40,959 bases of DNA from assembly GCA_020718905.1 (NCBI GenBank), contig DYRD01000015.1, positions 1-40,959 on the forward strand, given 5' to 3'. Below the pieces are notes generated by a model, which made no database searches, had not been told where the DNA came from, and saw only the letters and a list, made by a program, of their open reading frames with translations. Each line of letters begins with the position of its first letter. Within the stretch, counting starts at the first letter, position 1. The position numbers and the translations under genes were made by a program. This DNA comes from Syntrophus aciditrophicus (GTDB taxonomy: Bacteria > Desulfobacterota > Syntrophia > Syntrophales > UBA8958). Below, piece after piece: positions 1-8,663 of the stretch.

Positions 1-790
1 CCCTCCTGGCTGCTCTTATAGCGGTTCGTGATCACTCCTGCTTGCATGAGGTGCATGAAGCCGTCCGTCATGAACTGGGTATGGACGCCCAAATCATGCT
101 TTCCCTGCAAGGCGCGGAGGATGGGACCTGTATCCTCGCTTAATCCCACATGGATCGTGGCGCCATCCTCGATCAGACACGCCGCCAACTCGGCGATCTT
201 CCGGGCTGTCTCCGTCTCCGGATGCTCCTGAACCGCCGGCAGCGGGGCGTCCCATTCCACGAATATATTGATGTCCCGAACATGGAGGAAGCTGTTTCCG
301 TTGATACGGGGCATTTGAGGGTTGACCTGGGCGATGACGAGATCCGCCGCCTGGGCAGCCGCCCGCGTAATATCGACGGACACCCCCAGGCTCATCCACC
401 CGTATGCATCGGGGGGGGGCTGACCTGAATGAGGGCGCAGTTGATGGGCAGCTTCCGGGACCGAAAAAGCCTCGGAATGGATGAAAAGCCCATGGGGGTG
501 AGAAAGCGGCGGATACCCCGGAGCTGTTCCGTTCGTCCTGACCCCTGATAGATGCTCCGGAAGGAAAAGATATGCTCCAACTCCTGCCGATGCTTAGTCA
601 TATCGATGGTTGCTTCCAATGCCAGGAGGCGTAGAATCTCCAGATCGGAGAAACGGTCGCGGTTTTTGATGAGGGCCTCTACAAGATGGCGTGGTGAACC
701 ACAGTTGGAACTAATGAAGACCCGATGACCGGAGTGAATCATGGCAATCGCTTCCTCGGCGGTCCTTAGTTTTTGCCGGTATGCTTCCAT
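1..790 (-). CDS. Acetyl-CoA hydrolase/transferase, 5' part, frameshifted
   Basis: Probable CoA-transferase family I enzyme (acetyl-CoA hydrolase or 4-hydroxybutyrate CoA-transferase type), exchanging or hydrolysing acyl-CoA in the cytoplasm. The start is ATG at 790 behind an AAGGAGG ribosome site. Seen: an N-terminal segment (AEEAIAMIHSGHRVFISSNCGSP, of the type that opens this family), then after correction the SPPDAYGWMSLG motif, followed by VDITRAAAQAADLVIAQVN and LSEDTGPILRAL. The reading frame breaks at a C9 run (G9 at 411-419 on the plus strand); seven or ten C would restore it. The 3' half continues in the second frame to the window edge, so the gene is truncated by the window. The family is clear from the motifs; the exact CoA donor or acceptor cannot be read here. 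The break is most simply a homopolymer length error. Confidence 0.85.
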
Positions 791-824
791 TTCTTAATGC
801 CTCCTTTTAATCATCGGGGGTGAT

Positions 825-853
825 ATTACACATAAAATGGAATAATTCATCAA
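825..853 (-). promoter_or_regulatory. Candidate sigma70 promoter of the acetyl-CoA hydrolase gene
   Basis: On the minus strand TTGATG (848-853) and TGTAAT (825-830) are separated by 17 bases, about 35 bases upstream of the ATG at 790. Both boxes are close to consensus. Predicted from sequence only. Confidence 0.45.
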
Positions 854-1061
854 ATTTTCTCGCTTTTTCTTTCCTTGGGCGGAAATGTCAATCCATAGTA
901 TATTACTATATTGTTTTGTATGCCCTGACAGATAAAAAAGCCAGTTCGCCGATTTCACCCTGCCCCGATCCCTTGCGGGCGTGGCCGCTCTGGAGTATTC
1001 TCTGGCGAATATCTCGGCGACGACCCACTTAGCTCCTCACCATAAATAAATAATTTTTTTC

Positions 1062-1090
1062 TTGAAGGTTAGAAAATTTACTGGTATTAA
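1062..1090 (+). promoter_or_regulatory. Candidate sigma70 promoter of the VWA-OmpA lipoprotein gene
   Basis: TTGAAG (1062-1067) and TATTAA (1085-1090) are separated by 17 bases. The predicted transcript would have a leader of roughly 85 bases before the ATG at 1184. No riboswitch-like structure was recognised in the leader. Confidence 0.45.
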
Positions 1091-1183
1091 ACTCGTGGAG
1101 GATAGGAGCGGAAGGCCGGACGGTAATCGAAAGGAATTATTCAAGGGAGTTCCATATTTCATACTAATAAGGAGGACACGTTC

Positions 1184-2299
1184 ATGAAAAGTATTGGGTT
1201 GCGGATGTTGTTAGTAGTTTCTCTGTGTTTGCTTTTTGCAGGTTGTGCGGCAAAAAGGGTGGCTTATTCGCCCGATAGCCTTGACGGACAAGTGAAAGCC
1301 GGCAAATTGGTTCAGAAAACGGAAAACTTTGTCGTCCTCTTCGACAAGTCTTCTTCCATGGACGACCCCTATGGCAAGTCTACGGAGTTGACTCTGGCCA
1401 GAGAAACGACCCAAAGAATGGTTGAGACGATTCCGGATATCAAGCTGACAGCGGGGCTGCGGGATTTCTATAACGATGAGAGCACCCTTCTCTACGGAAT
1501 GACCGCCTTTGACAGAACAGCGTTTGTCAAGGCTATGGATCCCCTGCAATGGGGCAGCGGTCCAACCCCGATGGAAAAGGCTATCGACGGCGCCGCCCTG
1601 GACCTCCAGGGAAAAACGGGCAATTCTGCTGTTATTATTGTCAGCGATTTCGAAAATATACCTGGTGTTGACGATCTTCAGCCTGCAAAGGTCATCCCCG
1701 CCGTAATCAGGCTAAAAGAAAAATACGGCGACAAGGTCTGCATCTATACCGTCCAGATAGGCAAGTATCCCCGGGCGAAAGAACTTACCGACGCGATCAT
1801 GAAGGAAGGTAAGTGCGGAGCAGCTGTAAACGCCGATGACTTAGCCACCCAGGCGGCCATGGATGATTTCGTGAAGGGCATATTCCTCACCACGCCCGCG
1901 GCCGCGGTGCCGGTCGTGGAGGAGGTTCAGGAAGCGGAAGCGGCGGCGGCACCCGTGGCGTTGGAACTGGCAAATGTCCACTTTGATTTTGACAAATCCG
2001 CAATCAGAACCCCCGATAGAGAAATCCTGAAGGGTCATGCCGACTGGCTCGCCAAGAATAAGGATTACTCCCTGACCGTTGAAGGTTATTGCGACGAAAG
2101 AGGTTCTTCGGAATACAACTTGGCCCTCGGGGAAAGGCGGGCCATGGAAGCAAAGAAATATCTCGTCGGTCTGGGTGTTGATGAAAAGCGGCTGAAAACT
2201 ATCAGCTACGGCCTCGAACGTCCCTTGGATCCGGGACACAACGAGGCGGCATGGGCCAAAAACCGCCGGGCTCAGTTCGTCCCGGTACAGAATAAGTGA
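1184..2299 (+). CDS. Outer-membrane lipoprotein with VWA-like and OmpA domains
   Basis: A 371-residue lipoprotein. Signal peptide with lipobox LFAGC, acylated Cys at 21. Residues about 48-235 form a von Willebrand A-like domain with a metal-site pattern: D54-K-S56-S-S58, a Thr in GPTPM near 128, and an Asp in VSDFE near 155. An Ala/Glu/Pro-rich linker (about 236-260) leads to a C-terminal OmpA/Pal domain with VHFDFDKSAI, VEGYCDERGSSEYN and KNRRAQF. The OmpA part should bind peptidoglycan from the inner leaflet of the outer membrane, as in Pal; the VWA part suggests a metal-dependent protein-protein contact. Start supported by TAAGGAGGACACGTTC before the ATG. Monocistronic, with a promoter candidate and a strong terminator. 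Pal-like architecture is certain; the partner is unknown. Confidence 0.88.
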   Translation: MKSIGLRMLLVVSLCLLFAGCAAKRVAYSPDSLDGQVKAGKLVQKTENFVVLFDKSSSMDDPYGKSTELTLARETTQRMVETIPDIKLTAGLRDFYNDESTLLYGMTAFDRTAFVKAMDPLQWGSGPTPMEKAIDGAALDLQGKTGNSAVIIVSDFENIPGVDDLQPAKVIPAVIRLKEKYGDKVCIYTVQIGKYPRAKELTDAIMKEGKCGAAVNADDLATQAAMDDFVKGIFLTTPAAAVPVVEEVQEAEAAAAPVALELANVHFDFDKSAIRTPDREILKGHADWLAKNKDYSLTVEGYCDERGSSEYNLALGERRAMEAKKYLVGLGVDEKRLKTISYGLERPLDPGHNEAAWAKNRRAQFVPVQNK

Positions 2300-2381
2300 T
2301 TTTACGGAGCTGATGCAAGGTGGCGGAGCGGAAAGGCTTCGCTCATAGATCATTGCTGGACAAAGACTTCGTTATTTATCA

Positions 2382-2427
2382 GCCGCCTCTCCCCGTGCAA
2401 TTGCTGCGGGGAGAGGCGGCTTTTTTT
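2382..2427 (+). terminator. Rho-independent terminator
   Basis: A perfect 14-bp stem (2382-2395 with 2407-2420), an 11-base loop, then seven T at 2421-2427. It ends the VWA-OmpA transcript 80 bases after the stop. The opposite strand has no T run after the stem, so it is one-directional. Confidence 0.9.
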
Positions 2428-2435
2428 GAGTATTT

Positions 2436-3034
2436 CTATTGCGAAGACGGCATCGCCGCCGCAATCTCGCGGCTGAGTGTCCCCAGCGAACGGCTCAGGG
2501 CCGCTACGAAACTGGGATAATCGCCGCCGCTGACAGGTTCGGAGATGTCCGATCGTCTGACGAGGAAGGTTTTTGTCCCGTTTTCCTCCAGGATCGCCTA
2601 GTTTGCCTTTAAGATCACAACTTTCCCTAATACACCGTCTAAACGGAGAATATCAACGGTGATCTGGCGGTTAAGGATTATCCTCCGTCCCCAGGCGGAG
2701 GAGATAATCCGTTGCGATGGCAGCAGCGCGGATAGGTTCTCTGTCATCACCCGGGCGATTTCATCCCGATATGAGCCGGACCAACGGTCAAATTCCGCGA
2801 TGGCGACCTCGTTTTTCCGGAAAGGGTGACAATCTGAGGGCGATCCAGATAAGCGGGAATGGAAACCGGCCCCACGCCGATAGTTTCTTCCTTTCCTGTC
2901 GTCGTTGGGGGCGCATGCTCCGGTTTATCGATCCCATTCAGGGTGTAGAACCTTGCCGGCGGAGATGTTGCGCACCCGGCGGTGATAATTGCGAGAAAAA
3001 TCACTAATACCCAGGATTTAAATCCTATTTTCAT
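2436..3034 (-). pseudogene. PqiC/DUF330-type ABC transport auxiliary lipoprotein, broken
   Basis: Last gene of the Mla-type operon. It encodes a lipoprotein (signal peptide with ITAGC lipobox, then a short RFYTLNGI segment typical of PqiC/YmbA proteins) expected to sit in the outer membrane and work with the MCE protein. The family pattern VGPVSIPAYLDRPQIV is present. Two lesions: one base is missing in the T run at 2812-2816, after which the frame gives FDRWSGSYRDEIARVM and ENLSALLPS as expected; and an in-frame TAG at 2598-2600 sits where a Trp (TGG) would fit. The corrected frame runs to a TAG at 2436. Starts 12 bases after the MlaD stop behind GGGAGGAAAGG. Either a pseudogene or a doubly mis-sequenced gene. 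A paralogue is at 22240. Confidence 0.8.
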
Positions 3035-3046
3035 ACCCTTTCCTCC

Positions 3047-4049
3047 CTAAGGCCCCTTCTTTCCCTTCAGGAGCGCCTCGAGGTGGCGTTCCAGGTAATC
3101 GGTCAGCACCCGCAGCGACCGGGCGATATTGGCAAACTCCCGGAGAGTGTCTTCCAACTGGAAGGAAACCTCCGTATTCTCCCGGGTGAAACGCTTCAGG
3201 GCGGCAAGACTATCGTCCATCTTGTGCAGCGTTCCCTTTGCCTGATCGAGAGTTTCTTTGGTCTTTGTGGCTATTTGACCGGAAACCCCTTCATTCATGG
3301 CGAGGGTCTTTTCGGCCTGCAGGAAGGTACTCCGGGCCGCTTCGGAGGTTTCCCGGAGATCCGTCACTGTCGGGCCGATCTGTTCATTTATCTTTCTTAT
3401 CAGCCCCTCGGCCTCTTTTGCCGTTCTGGCAAGGGATTTGATGCCTTCCTGCGTATCCTGGGAATTGACGAGGCTTTCAATGCCTGAGATAATCTTGTCG
3501 AGCTTCTTCACCATCTCCCTAATCGGAATATCCTGCAAGGCCTTGGCGACCTGCTCGAACTGCGTCGGTATCGTCTGGATCTCCTCGTATTTTTTCATAT
3601 AACTGTGGAGTTCGGCGGGTTTGTCAGGGAAAAAATCGAGGGTGATAACCAACAGGCCGGTTACCAGACTTTGGGTATCCAACTGCCCCTTCAGCCCTTT
3701 TTTTTTCCACCAGGTATTTAACGTCTCCCGATTCCGCCGCTACCTTTCCCCCCGTGTTGATGTTGATGATCCGACTCGAGTCAAGTTCGATGACGACGGC
3801 GCTATGGAGCGTCTCAATTTCGGGCTTGTAAAAGAGCCGGACGTCTTTGACGGCTCCGACCTTCACGCCTTTGAAATACACAGGAGCGCCCGCGTTTAAA
3901 CCCCGGACGGATTCATCGAAGTACAGGACATAGAAGTTCTGTTGCTGAAAAAATAGCCAGGAGGAAAAGATGACAACGGCCACCGTCAGCAACACCAGCG
4001 CCCCAACTACGAAGACGCCGATCATTTTCATGCTCGCCTGCTTGCTCAT
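3047..4049 (-). CDS. mlaD: MlaD-like MCE-domain protein, frameshifted
   Basis: Periplasmic lipid-binding subunit of an Mla-type transporter. One N-terminal membrane helix (residues about 10-32), then an MCE domain beginning YVLYFDESVRGLNAGAPV and including VGAVKDVRL, then a long helical, coiled-coil-like tail (QTIPTQFEQVAKAL, LQAEKTLAMN, LDQAKGTLHKMDDSL). The frame breaks in a T9 run (3698-3706 on the plus strand); removing one T joins YLVEKK to GLKGQLDTQSL. Ends with TAG at 3047. It lies between mlaF and a pqiC-like lipoprotein gene, as expected for a four-part system. The single MCE domain plus helical tail is nearer to MlaD/Mce proteins than to multi-MCE PqiB. Confidence 0.86.
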
Positions 4050-4090
4050 GGGTTGACTCCCTGTCTATCGTCTGTTTTGTGCTCCCTGAA

Positions 4091-4882
4091 TCAACATTCT
4101 TCCCTAGCCATGGTTTTTGCGGAAAACTCCCCGCCTCGGGTCAGAAAGCTCTGAACGACGGGATTGGTGCAATCTTTGCGCAGCAGCTTTGGATCCCCGG
4201 AGGCAATCATGGTCTTCGCCGTCGCATCGAGAAAAACCGAGTTATTGCCGATGGCAAAGATGCTTGCCAGTTCATGGGTTACAACTACGATAGTCCTTCC
4301 CAGGCTATCCCGAAGCTGGAGGATGAGGTCATCGAGGAGGCGGGAACTGATGGGGTCCAGTCCTGCCGACGGCTCGTCAAAGAAGAGGATTTTCGGATCC
4401 ATGGCCATTGCCCGGGCCAATCCCGCCCGCTTCATCATGCCCCCGCTGATCTGGGCGGGATAATAGTCTTCAAACCCCTTCAACCCCACCAGGGCCAGCT
4501 TCAGGGAGGCTATCTCGCCGATATCCCGAGGGGAAAGATCGGTATATTCTTCCAGGGGGAGGGCGATATTTTCCGCCAGGGTCATGGAGCTCCATAGGGC
4601 GCCGCTCTGATAGATGACACCGAAGCCCCGGGTAATCTTTTCCCGTTGCTGCGGTTCCGCCTGCCAGTAGTTGACGCCGTTGAAAAGGATCTCCCCCTGG
4701 GCGGGATTATTGAGGCCGATGAGATGCCTGAGGAGGGTGCTCTTTCCGCAACCGCTCCCCCCCATGATGATGAAGACGTCGCCGTTGTAAATAGTGAAGG
4801 CCAGGTCCCGCTGGAGAACGAAATCACCATAGGCCATCGTCAGATCCTTAACTACAATATGGGGTTCCCTGTTCCCATCCAT
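4091..4882 (-). CDS. mlaF: MlaF-type lipid transport ABC ATPase
   Basis: 263-residue ATPase that powers the MlaE permease. Walker A GGSGCGKST at 41-49, Q-loop YQSGALW near 91, signature SGGMMKR at 146-152, Walker B ILFFDEPSAGLD at 165-176 and the switch His in THE at 203. The SGGMMKR signature and PSAGLDPISS are typical of the Mla/Mce ATPase branch. Follows mlaE at once (its start codon is 1 base from the mlaE stop) and precedes mlaD by 41 bases. No lesions. Confidence 0.93.
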   Translation of the reverse strand: MDGNREPHIVVKDLTMAYGDFVLQRDLAFTIYNGDVFIIMGGSGCGKSTLLRHLIGLNNPAQGEILFNGVNYWQAEPQQREKITRGFGVIYQSGALWSSMTLAENIALPLEEYTDLSPRDIGEIASLKLALVGLKGFEDYYPAQISGGMMKRAGLARAMAMDPKILFFDEPSAGLDPISSRLLDDLILQLRDSLGRTIVVVTHELASIFAIGNNSVFLDATAKTMIASGDPKLLRKDCTNPVVQSFLTRGGEFSAKTMAREEC

Positions 4883-4883
4883 T

Positions 4884-6002
4884 TCATATCCCCAGGATAT
4901 TGCACAGCACCGTAATAATCGCCGTGGCGATCACGATGCTCACGATCCCCGTCACCACCGCGGACATCGTCGCCTGCCCGACGGCGGCAGCGCTCCGCTC
5001 GCATTGGAGCCCCCGGAGGCATCCCGTAACCGCAATGAGGATGCCGAAAACGGCACTCATAAAAAGGCCGACCCACATATCATTGAGCCTGACGGCATTC
5101 GTCATCGTCACTCCGACCATAAGCCCGCCGAGAACACCCATGAAATCGGCGTAGAGGCACAGCAGGGGCATCATCACGGCCAGGGCGACCATTCTGGGCA
5201 GCACGAGAAATTCCATCGGCGGGATACCCAGGGTCTTGAGGGCGTCGATTTCCTCATTTGTCTGCATGGTCCCAAGCTGGGCGGCGAAAGCCGCCCTCGT
5301 CCGTCCGGCCATGATCACCCCCGTCATGATCGCTCCCATCTCCCGGAAAACGCCGATTCCGACCAGATTGGCGATATAAATTTGGGCGCCGAACATGCTC
5401 AATTGGATGGCTCCGACAAAGGCAAGGATGACACCGACGAGCAGACTGATCAGGGAAACGATGGGGAGGGCCTGAATCCCGCATTCCTCGATGGCGACGA
5501 AGAGATCGCGGCGGCGGAAGCGGGCCTGCCCCCGGAGCAATCTTCCGAAGGCCACCGTCGCCTCACCGATAAAGGCGAACACTTCCTGGGTACCCTGCCA
5601 GCAGGGGTAAACTTCCTGTCCCAGCTGTTCCAGGATAGGCGTCCGGACCTTTTCGCGTCTGGCCCCGGCCCTCTCCGGGACGGCATAGGCCAGGGTCAGA
5701 AGCCCCTGAACACCCGGGGGAAGCCCTCCCCGGTCCACAGAGACGTCCCGTTGCCGGCCATAGTCAATGATATTGATGAGGAAGGTGATGAGGACGCTGC
5801 TCCAGCCTCCTAACCCGGAACATTCAAAGGTAACGTTTTTAGTCGCCGGGTCCTGCTCAATTTGCCGGAATACTTCCGAGGCCGGGGGCAATTTCTCTCC
5901 CGCCCGCCATTGCCCCCGCAGAACAATGAGCAGTTTTCCCATATCCGAACGGACAAAAGAGAGCATACTCTCGTCAATTTGCCTATTCAAGAGGGCTACC
6001 AT
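4884..6002 (-). CDS. mlaE: MlaE-type permease with N-terminal STAS-like domain
   Basis: Inner-membrane permease of the lipid ABC transporter, 372 residues. Residues 1 to about 110 look like a STAS/MlaB-like domain (LRGQWRAGEKLPPASEVF, then VTFECSGLGGWSSVL); the remainder is the MlaE permease with several membrane helices and the conserved cytoplasmic helix TNEEIDALKTLGIPPMEFLV, which contacts the ATPase. E. coli has these as separate MlaB and MlaE; fused forms are common elsewhere. I take ATG at 6002, because AAAGGTGGGG lies just before it; the in-frame GTG at 6008 has no spaced ribosome site. A TATACT at 6035-6040 (minus strand) could be a -10 box, but no convincing -35 is present. Confidence 0.92.
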   Translation of the reverse strand: MVALLNRQIDESMLSFVRSDMGKLLIVLRGQWRAGEKLPPASEVFRQIEQDPATKNVTFECSGLGGWSSVLITFLINIIDYGRQRDVSVDRGGLPPGVQGLLTLAYAVPERAGARREKVRTPILEQLGQEVYPCWQGTQEVFAFIGEATVAFGRLLRGQARFRRRDLFVAIEECGIQALPIVSLISLLVGVILAFVGAIQLSMFGAQIYIANLVGIGVFREMGAIMTGVIMAGRTRAAFAAQLGTMQTNEEIDALKTLGIPPMEFLVLPRMVALAVMMPLLCLYADFMGVLGGLMVGVTMTNAVRLNDMWVGLFMSAVFGILIAVTGCLRGLQCERSAAAVGQATMSAVVTGIVSIVIATAIITVLCNILGI

Positions 6003-6179
6003 CCCCACCTTTACTGAAAGCTAATGAACCCACCAGTATACCGGAAGGTCACTCTGGATTACCTCTTTCCTGGACACGGCAGGCGGCAGGGGATATCACC
6101 CGAAGCGGCAAAATATGATCCCCACCGGCTCTCGTTTTTTCGCCATAGCGGCGATAATATTTATTTTTCCAGCCCCGCT

Positions 6180-8663
6180 TCAGGAAACAACAGTCAATAA
6201 TTTCTTGATATCAAGGTCAAGGACCTTGGCCACCTTGGCAACGAGAGCGCTGTTCGGATCGAGCCGGGCGTCGCTGATCATCATGACCTCCATCGTAAGC
6301 TTCACGGCCGCTTCACGTTCCTCCTTGGTCGGCAGGAGCTTGGCCAGAGAGGCAAGCGCCCGATCCTCCTCGATGAGGAGCATAAAATACTGCTCCCAGA
6401 TCATTTTCCTGGCTATTTCAGGCCTTATTTCCTCTTTCTGGTGCCGCTTCTCAAGTTGTTTGGCGATGAGACGGGACCGATAATCGATGGCCCCGATGTG
6501 GATCATACTGGCAATGATCAGGCGGATCAGGGCCTCATCGAAACCGCCCTTGTCCATCTCGTTTCTCAGACGCTCAATTTCCGCATGAATTGCCGCCTCC
6601 TGGGCCTCGTTTTCCTCGGCCATAGCCACGGCCTTCCTGGCCGGAAAGAGCGGCGCCAGCCCCAGCGGTCCGTACATGGCTTTGAATATGTTGCGGTAAA
6701 GGTCGTCCCGCACATCCCGATAACCATTAAGGCGATTCTCGATCGTCTGGGCCATGTCTTGCTCCATTGTCAGGAAATAGTTGTTTTCCGATACCTGTTT
6801 GCGGTTCTTCCGGACCCAGTCCGCCCAGATCTTGAAGGTCGCCATAAAGGGATTCACCCGCTCGGAAAAGAGGTAATATTTCATCCGGCTCTTATTGAGC
6901 CAGCGCATCATCTCCGCGCTCCGTTCCGTTGTTATCATCCGGACCCAGGGCTGGAGGAAGGTTCGGTACAGTTCATCATTGAAATATGATACCTCTACCA
7001 CGGAGGCAAAATAATCGTCATCCCGGCGGGAGTCATTGAGGGCCATTATGTCTTTAATCTTCCGCATTTCAAACCGGCAGACGAAGTCACCCTGGATCAG
7101 TTCCCCATGTTCCGTGAAGGGATTCTTCTTCTCAAGGATCATTTCGTATAGCCCCGGTGGCAGGCCATCGATCATCTCGAGGGTCGTGACAAACTCGGCA
7201 TGTTGTTTTCTGGCGATGGAGGCGCCCACAAAGATTCCCAGGTGGCCTACATCGGGATGGAGGGTGTAGATGATCACTTGACCGTCCTTCAGGATAGCTT
7301 CGTCGGTGCCGTAAACATCGACAATCCAGTTGAGGGCCTGCTGAGGAGGGGTAATGTTGTCTCCGAATGAGGCAAAGATGACGATGGGGCACTTAATATT
7401 CTTCAGGTTGACACGTCGGCCGTCGGGAGTGGTAATGCCGCCCTTGGCCAATTTATTCCCGACAAAAAGATTGGTTACGATGGCATCGATCTCCTCGGCG
7501 TTCATCAGGAAGAAGCCGCTCCACCACTCCTCGAAATGGAGATAGCGTTCCGCCTCCGTGTCGATTTTGGCATAGAGGTTATACTCCTTGGCAAAGAGGG
7601 TATTGGCGGGGTTGAGATTCTCGAAGTTCTGGACGAGATAGGCTCCGTCGAATCTGCCGTTACCCAGGTCGCAGGTCAGCGTGGTGAGCCACTTGCCGCC
7701 CAGGAGGCCGCCGGAATAACGCATGGGGTTTTTGTTCTTGTATCCCGCCCAGTAGGACATCGGGGCGCCGTTCAAGATAATGGTTCCCATGATATCCGGA
7801 TCAACGACGGCCCAGCCGGCCTGGCAGTTTCCCATGACGCAGGGTTTCTCCGCCTCAGGATGCCGGCGGATGACTTCCTGAAGAAACAGGTGCTCGGCAC
7901 GGCCGACATCGTTCAGGGTTTGCCCCGGTTCCGGCTTGGGGAAGAACATGACAAAATATACGTGATGGCCGCCTTGCAGGGCGACGCCCACCTGGGATTC
8001 ACTTTTGGACCCGCCGATCCCCGGCCCGTGCCCCGCCCGGGGATCAACGATAACGAAGGGGCGCTTCCTGGGATCGATAGCCATGCCTGCTCCGGGGATA
8101 ATCCTGAGCAGGGCGTAATTGACGGGATTCTCCAGCGTCCGTCCGGCGATGATCGTTTCATACTCGAACTGTAATACCGGCGGCTCTCCCTCCTGGATAT
8201 GGTGGAGAAAGTTATCCCCCCGCTGCCGCATGACATCCCAGAAAAGGATTTGCCGCTGGATCATATCCACGCCATATTCCCATAGGTCTTTGGCGGCGGC
8301 GTTGCCCTCCCATGTTCCTTTTATTCCCTTGAAGAAAGAGGTCTGACCAAGTCCGGCGAAGGGTTTTTTCACCTCCTCGTCTTGCTTGTCCGTGTCCGTC
8401 CCTGCCGCCCTGGCAGCGGCAGCGGCTTTTTCCGGTGCCTGCTGTTTGCCCGGTGGGGGGACCGGTTTCGTTGCCGCTGCCGTTTTAACGGCAGCAGCCT
8501 CTTCGGGAATCGCCGCCTTTCCTTTTTTTGCCGCCTTTACAGATTTTACGGGTTCAGAAGGCGCCTTTAGGGACGTCTTTTTTATCTCCGGATCGAGAAC
8601 TGACGACACGGCCGCCTTAATCTTGGCTGCCTTGTCCTTAACCGGCGCTGCTATCTTGGCCAT
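6180..8663 (-). CDS. DUF3141 family, PhaC-like alpha/beta-hydrolase
   Basis: 827 residues. The first 105 or so are a Lys/Ala/Pro-rich low-complexity segment (VKAAKKGKAAIPEE and similar). Then comes an alpha/beta-hydrolase core like PHA synthases, with a Cys nucleophile elbow VMGNCQAGWA (Cys near 280), an Asp in ASFGDNITPP and a His in HPDVGHLGIFV. The C-terminal 250 residues are mostly helical and charged. DUF3141 proteins are related to PHA synthases, but their reaction is not established; acyltransfer or hydrolysis through a Cys-Asp-His triad is an inference. ATG at 8663 has AAGGGGG about 10 bases upstream. In the given sequence the upstream PduL frame runs straight into this one through a C9 run (8673-8681), so the two could be one polypeptide or two overlapping genes. 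Confidence 0.82.
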   Translation of the reverse strand: MAKIAAPVKDKAAKIKAAVSSVLDPEIKKTSLKAPSEPVKSVKAAKKGKAAIPEEAAAVKTAAATKPVPPPGKQQAPEKAAAAARAAGTDTDKQDEEVKKPFAGLGQTSFFKGIKGTWEGNAAAKDLWEYGVDMIQRQILFWDVMRQRGDNFLHHIQEGEPPVLQFEYETIIAGRTLENPVNYALLRIIPGAGMAIDPRKRPFVIVDPRAGHGPGIGGSKSESQVGVALQGGHHVYFVMFFPKPEPGQTLNDVGRAEHLFLQEVIRRHPEAEKPCVMGNCQAGWAVVDPDIMGTIILNGAPMSYWAGYKNKNPMRYSGGLLGGKWLTTLTCDLGNGRFDGAYLVQNFENLNPANTLFAKEYNLYAKIDTEAERYLHFEEWWSGFFLMNAEEIDAIVTNLFVGNKLAKGGITTPDGRRVNLKNIKCPIVIFASFGDNITPPQQALNWIVDVYGTDEAILKDGQVIIYTLHPDVGHLGIFVGASIARKQHAEFVTTLEMIDGLPPGLYEMILEKKNPFTEHGELIQGDFVCRFEMRKIKDIMALNDSRRDDDYFASVVEVSYFNDELYRTFLQPWVRMITTERSAEMMRWLNKSRMKYYLFSERVNPFMATFKIWADWVRKNRKQVSENNYFLTMEQDMAQTIENRLNGYRDVRDDLYRNIFKAMYGPLGLAPLFPARKAVAMAEENEAQEAAIHAEIERLRNEMDKGGFDEALIRLIIASMIHIGAIDYRSRLIAKQLEKRHQKEEIRPEIARKMIWEQYFMLLIEEDRALASLAKLLPTKEEREAAVKLTMEVMMISDARLDPNSALVAKVAKVLDLDIKKLLTVVS

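Larger units (their letters stand above)
791..1183. other. Divergent intergenic region (393 bases)
   Basis: Lies between two divergently transcribed genes. It holds a promoter candidate for each side and AT-rich tracts around 830-920 and 1040-1090. The GC-richer stretch at about 940-1030 has open frames on paper, but no ribosome site or recognisable protein motif, so I call no gene there. Confidence 0.6.

Noticed and set aside
820-1032. Possible small plus-strand gene upstream of the VWA-OmpA gene
   Set aside because: No ribosome site, no recognisable motif, and codon use unlike the neighbours.
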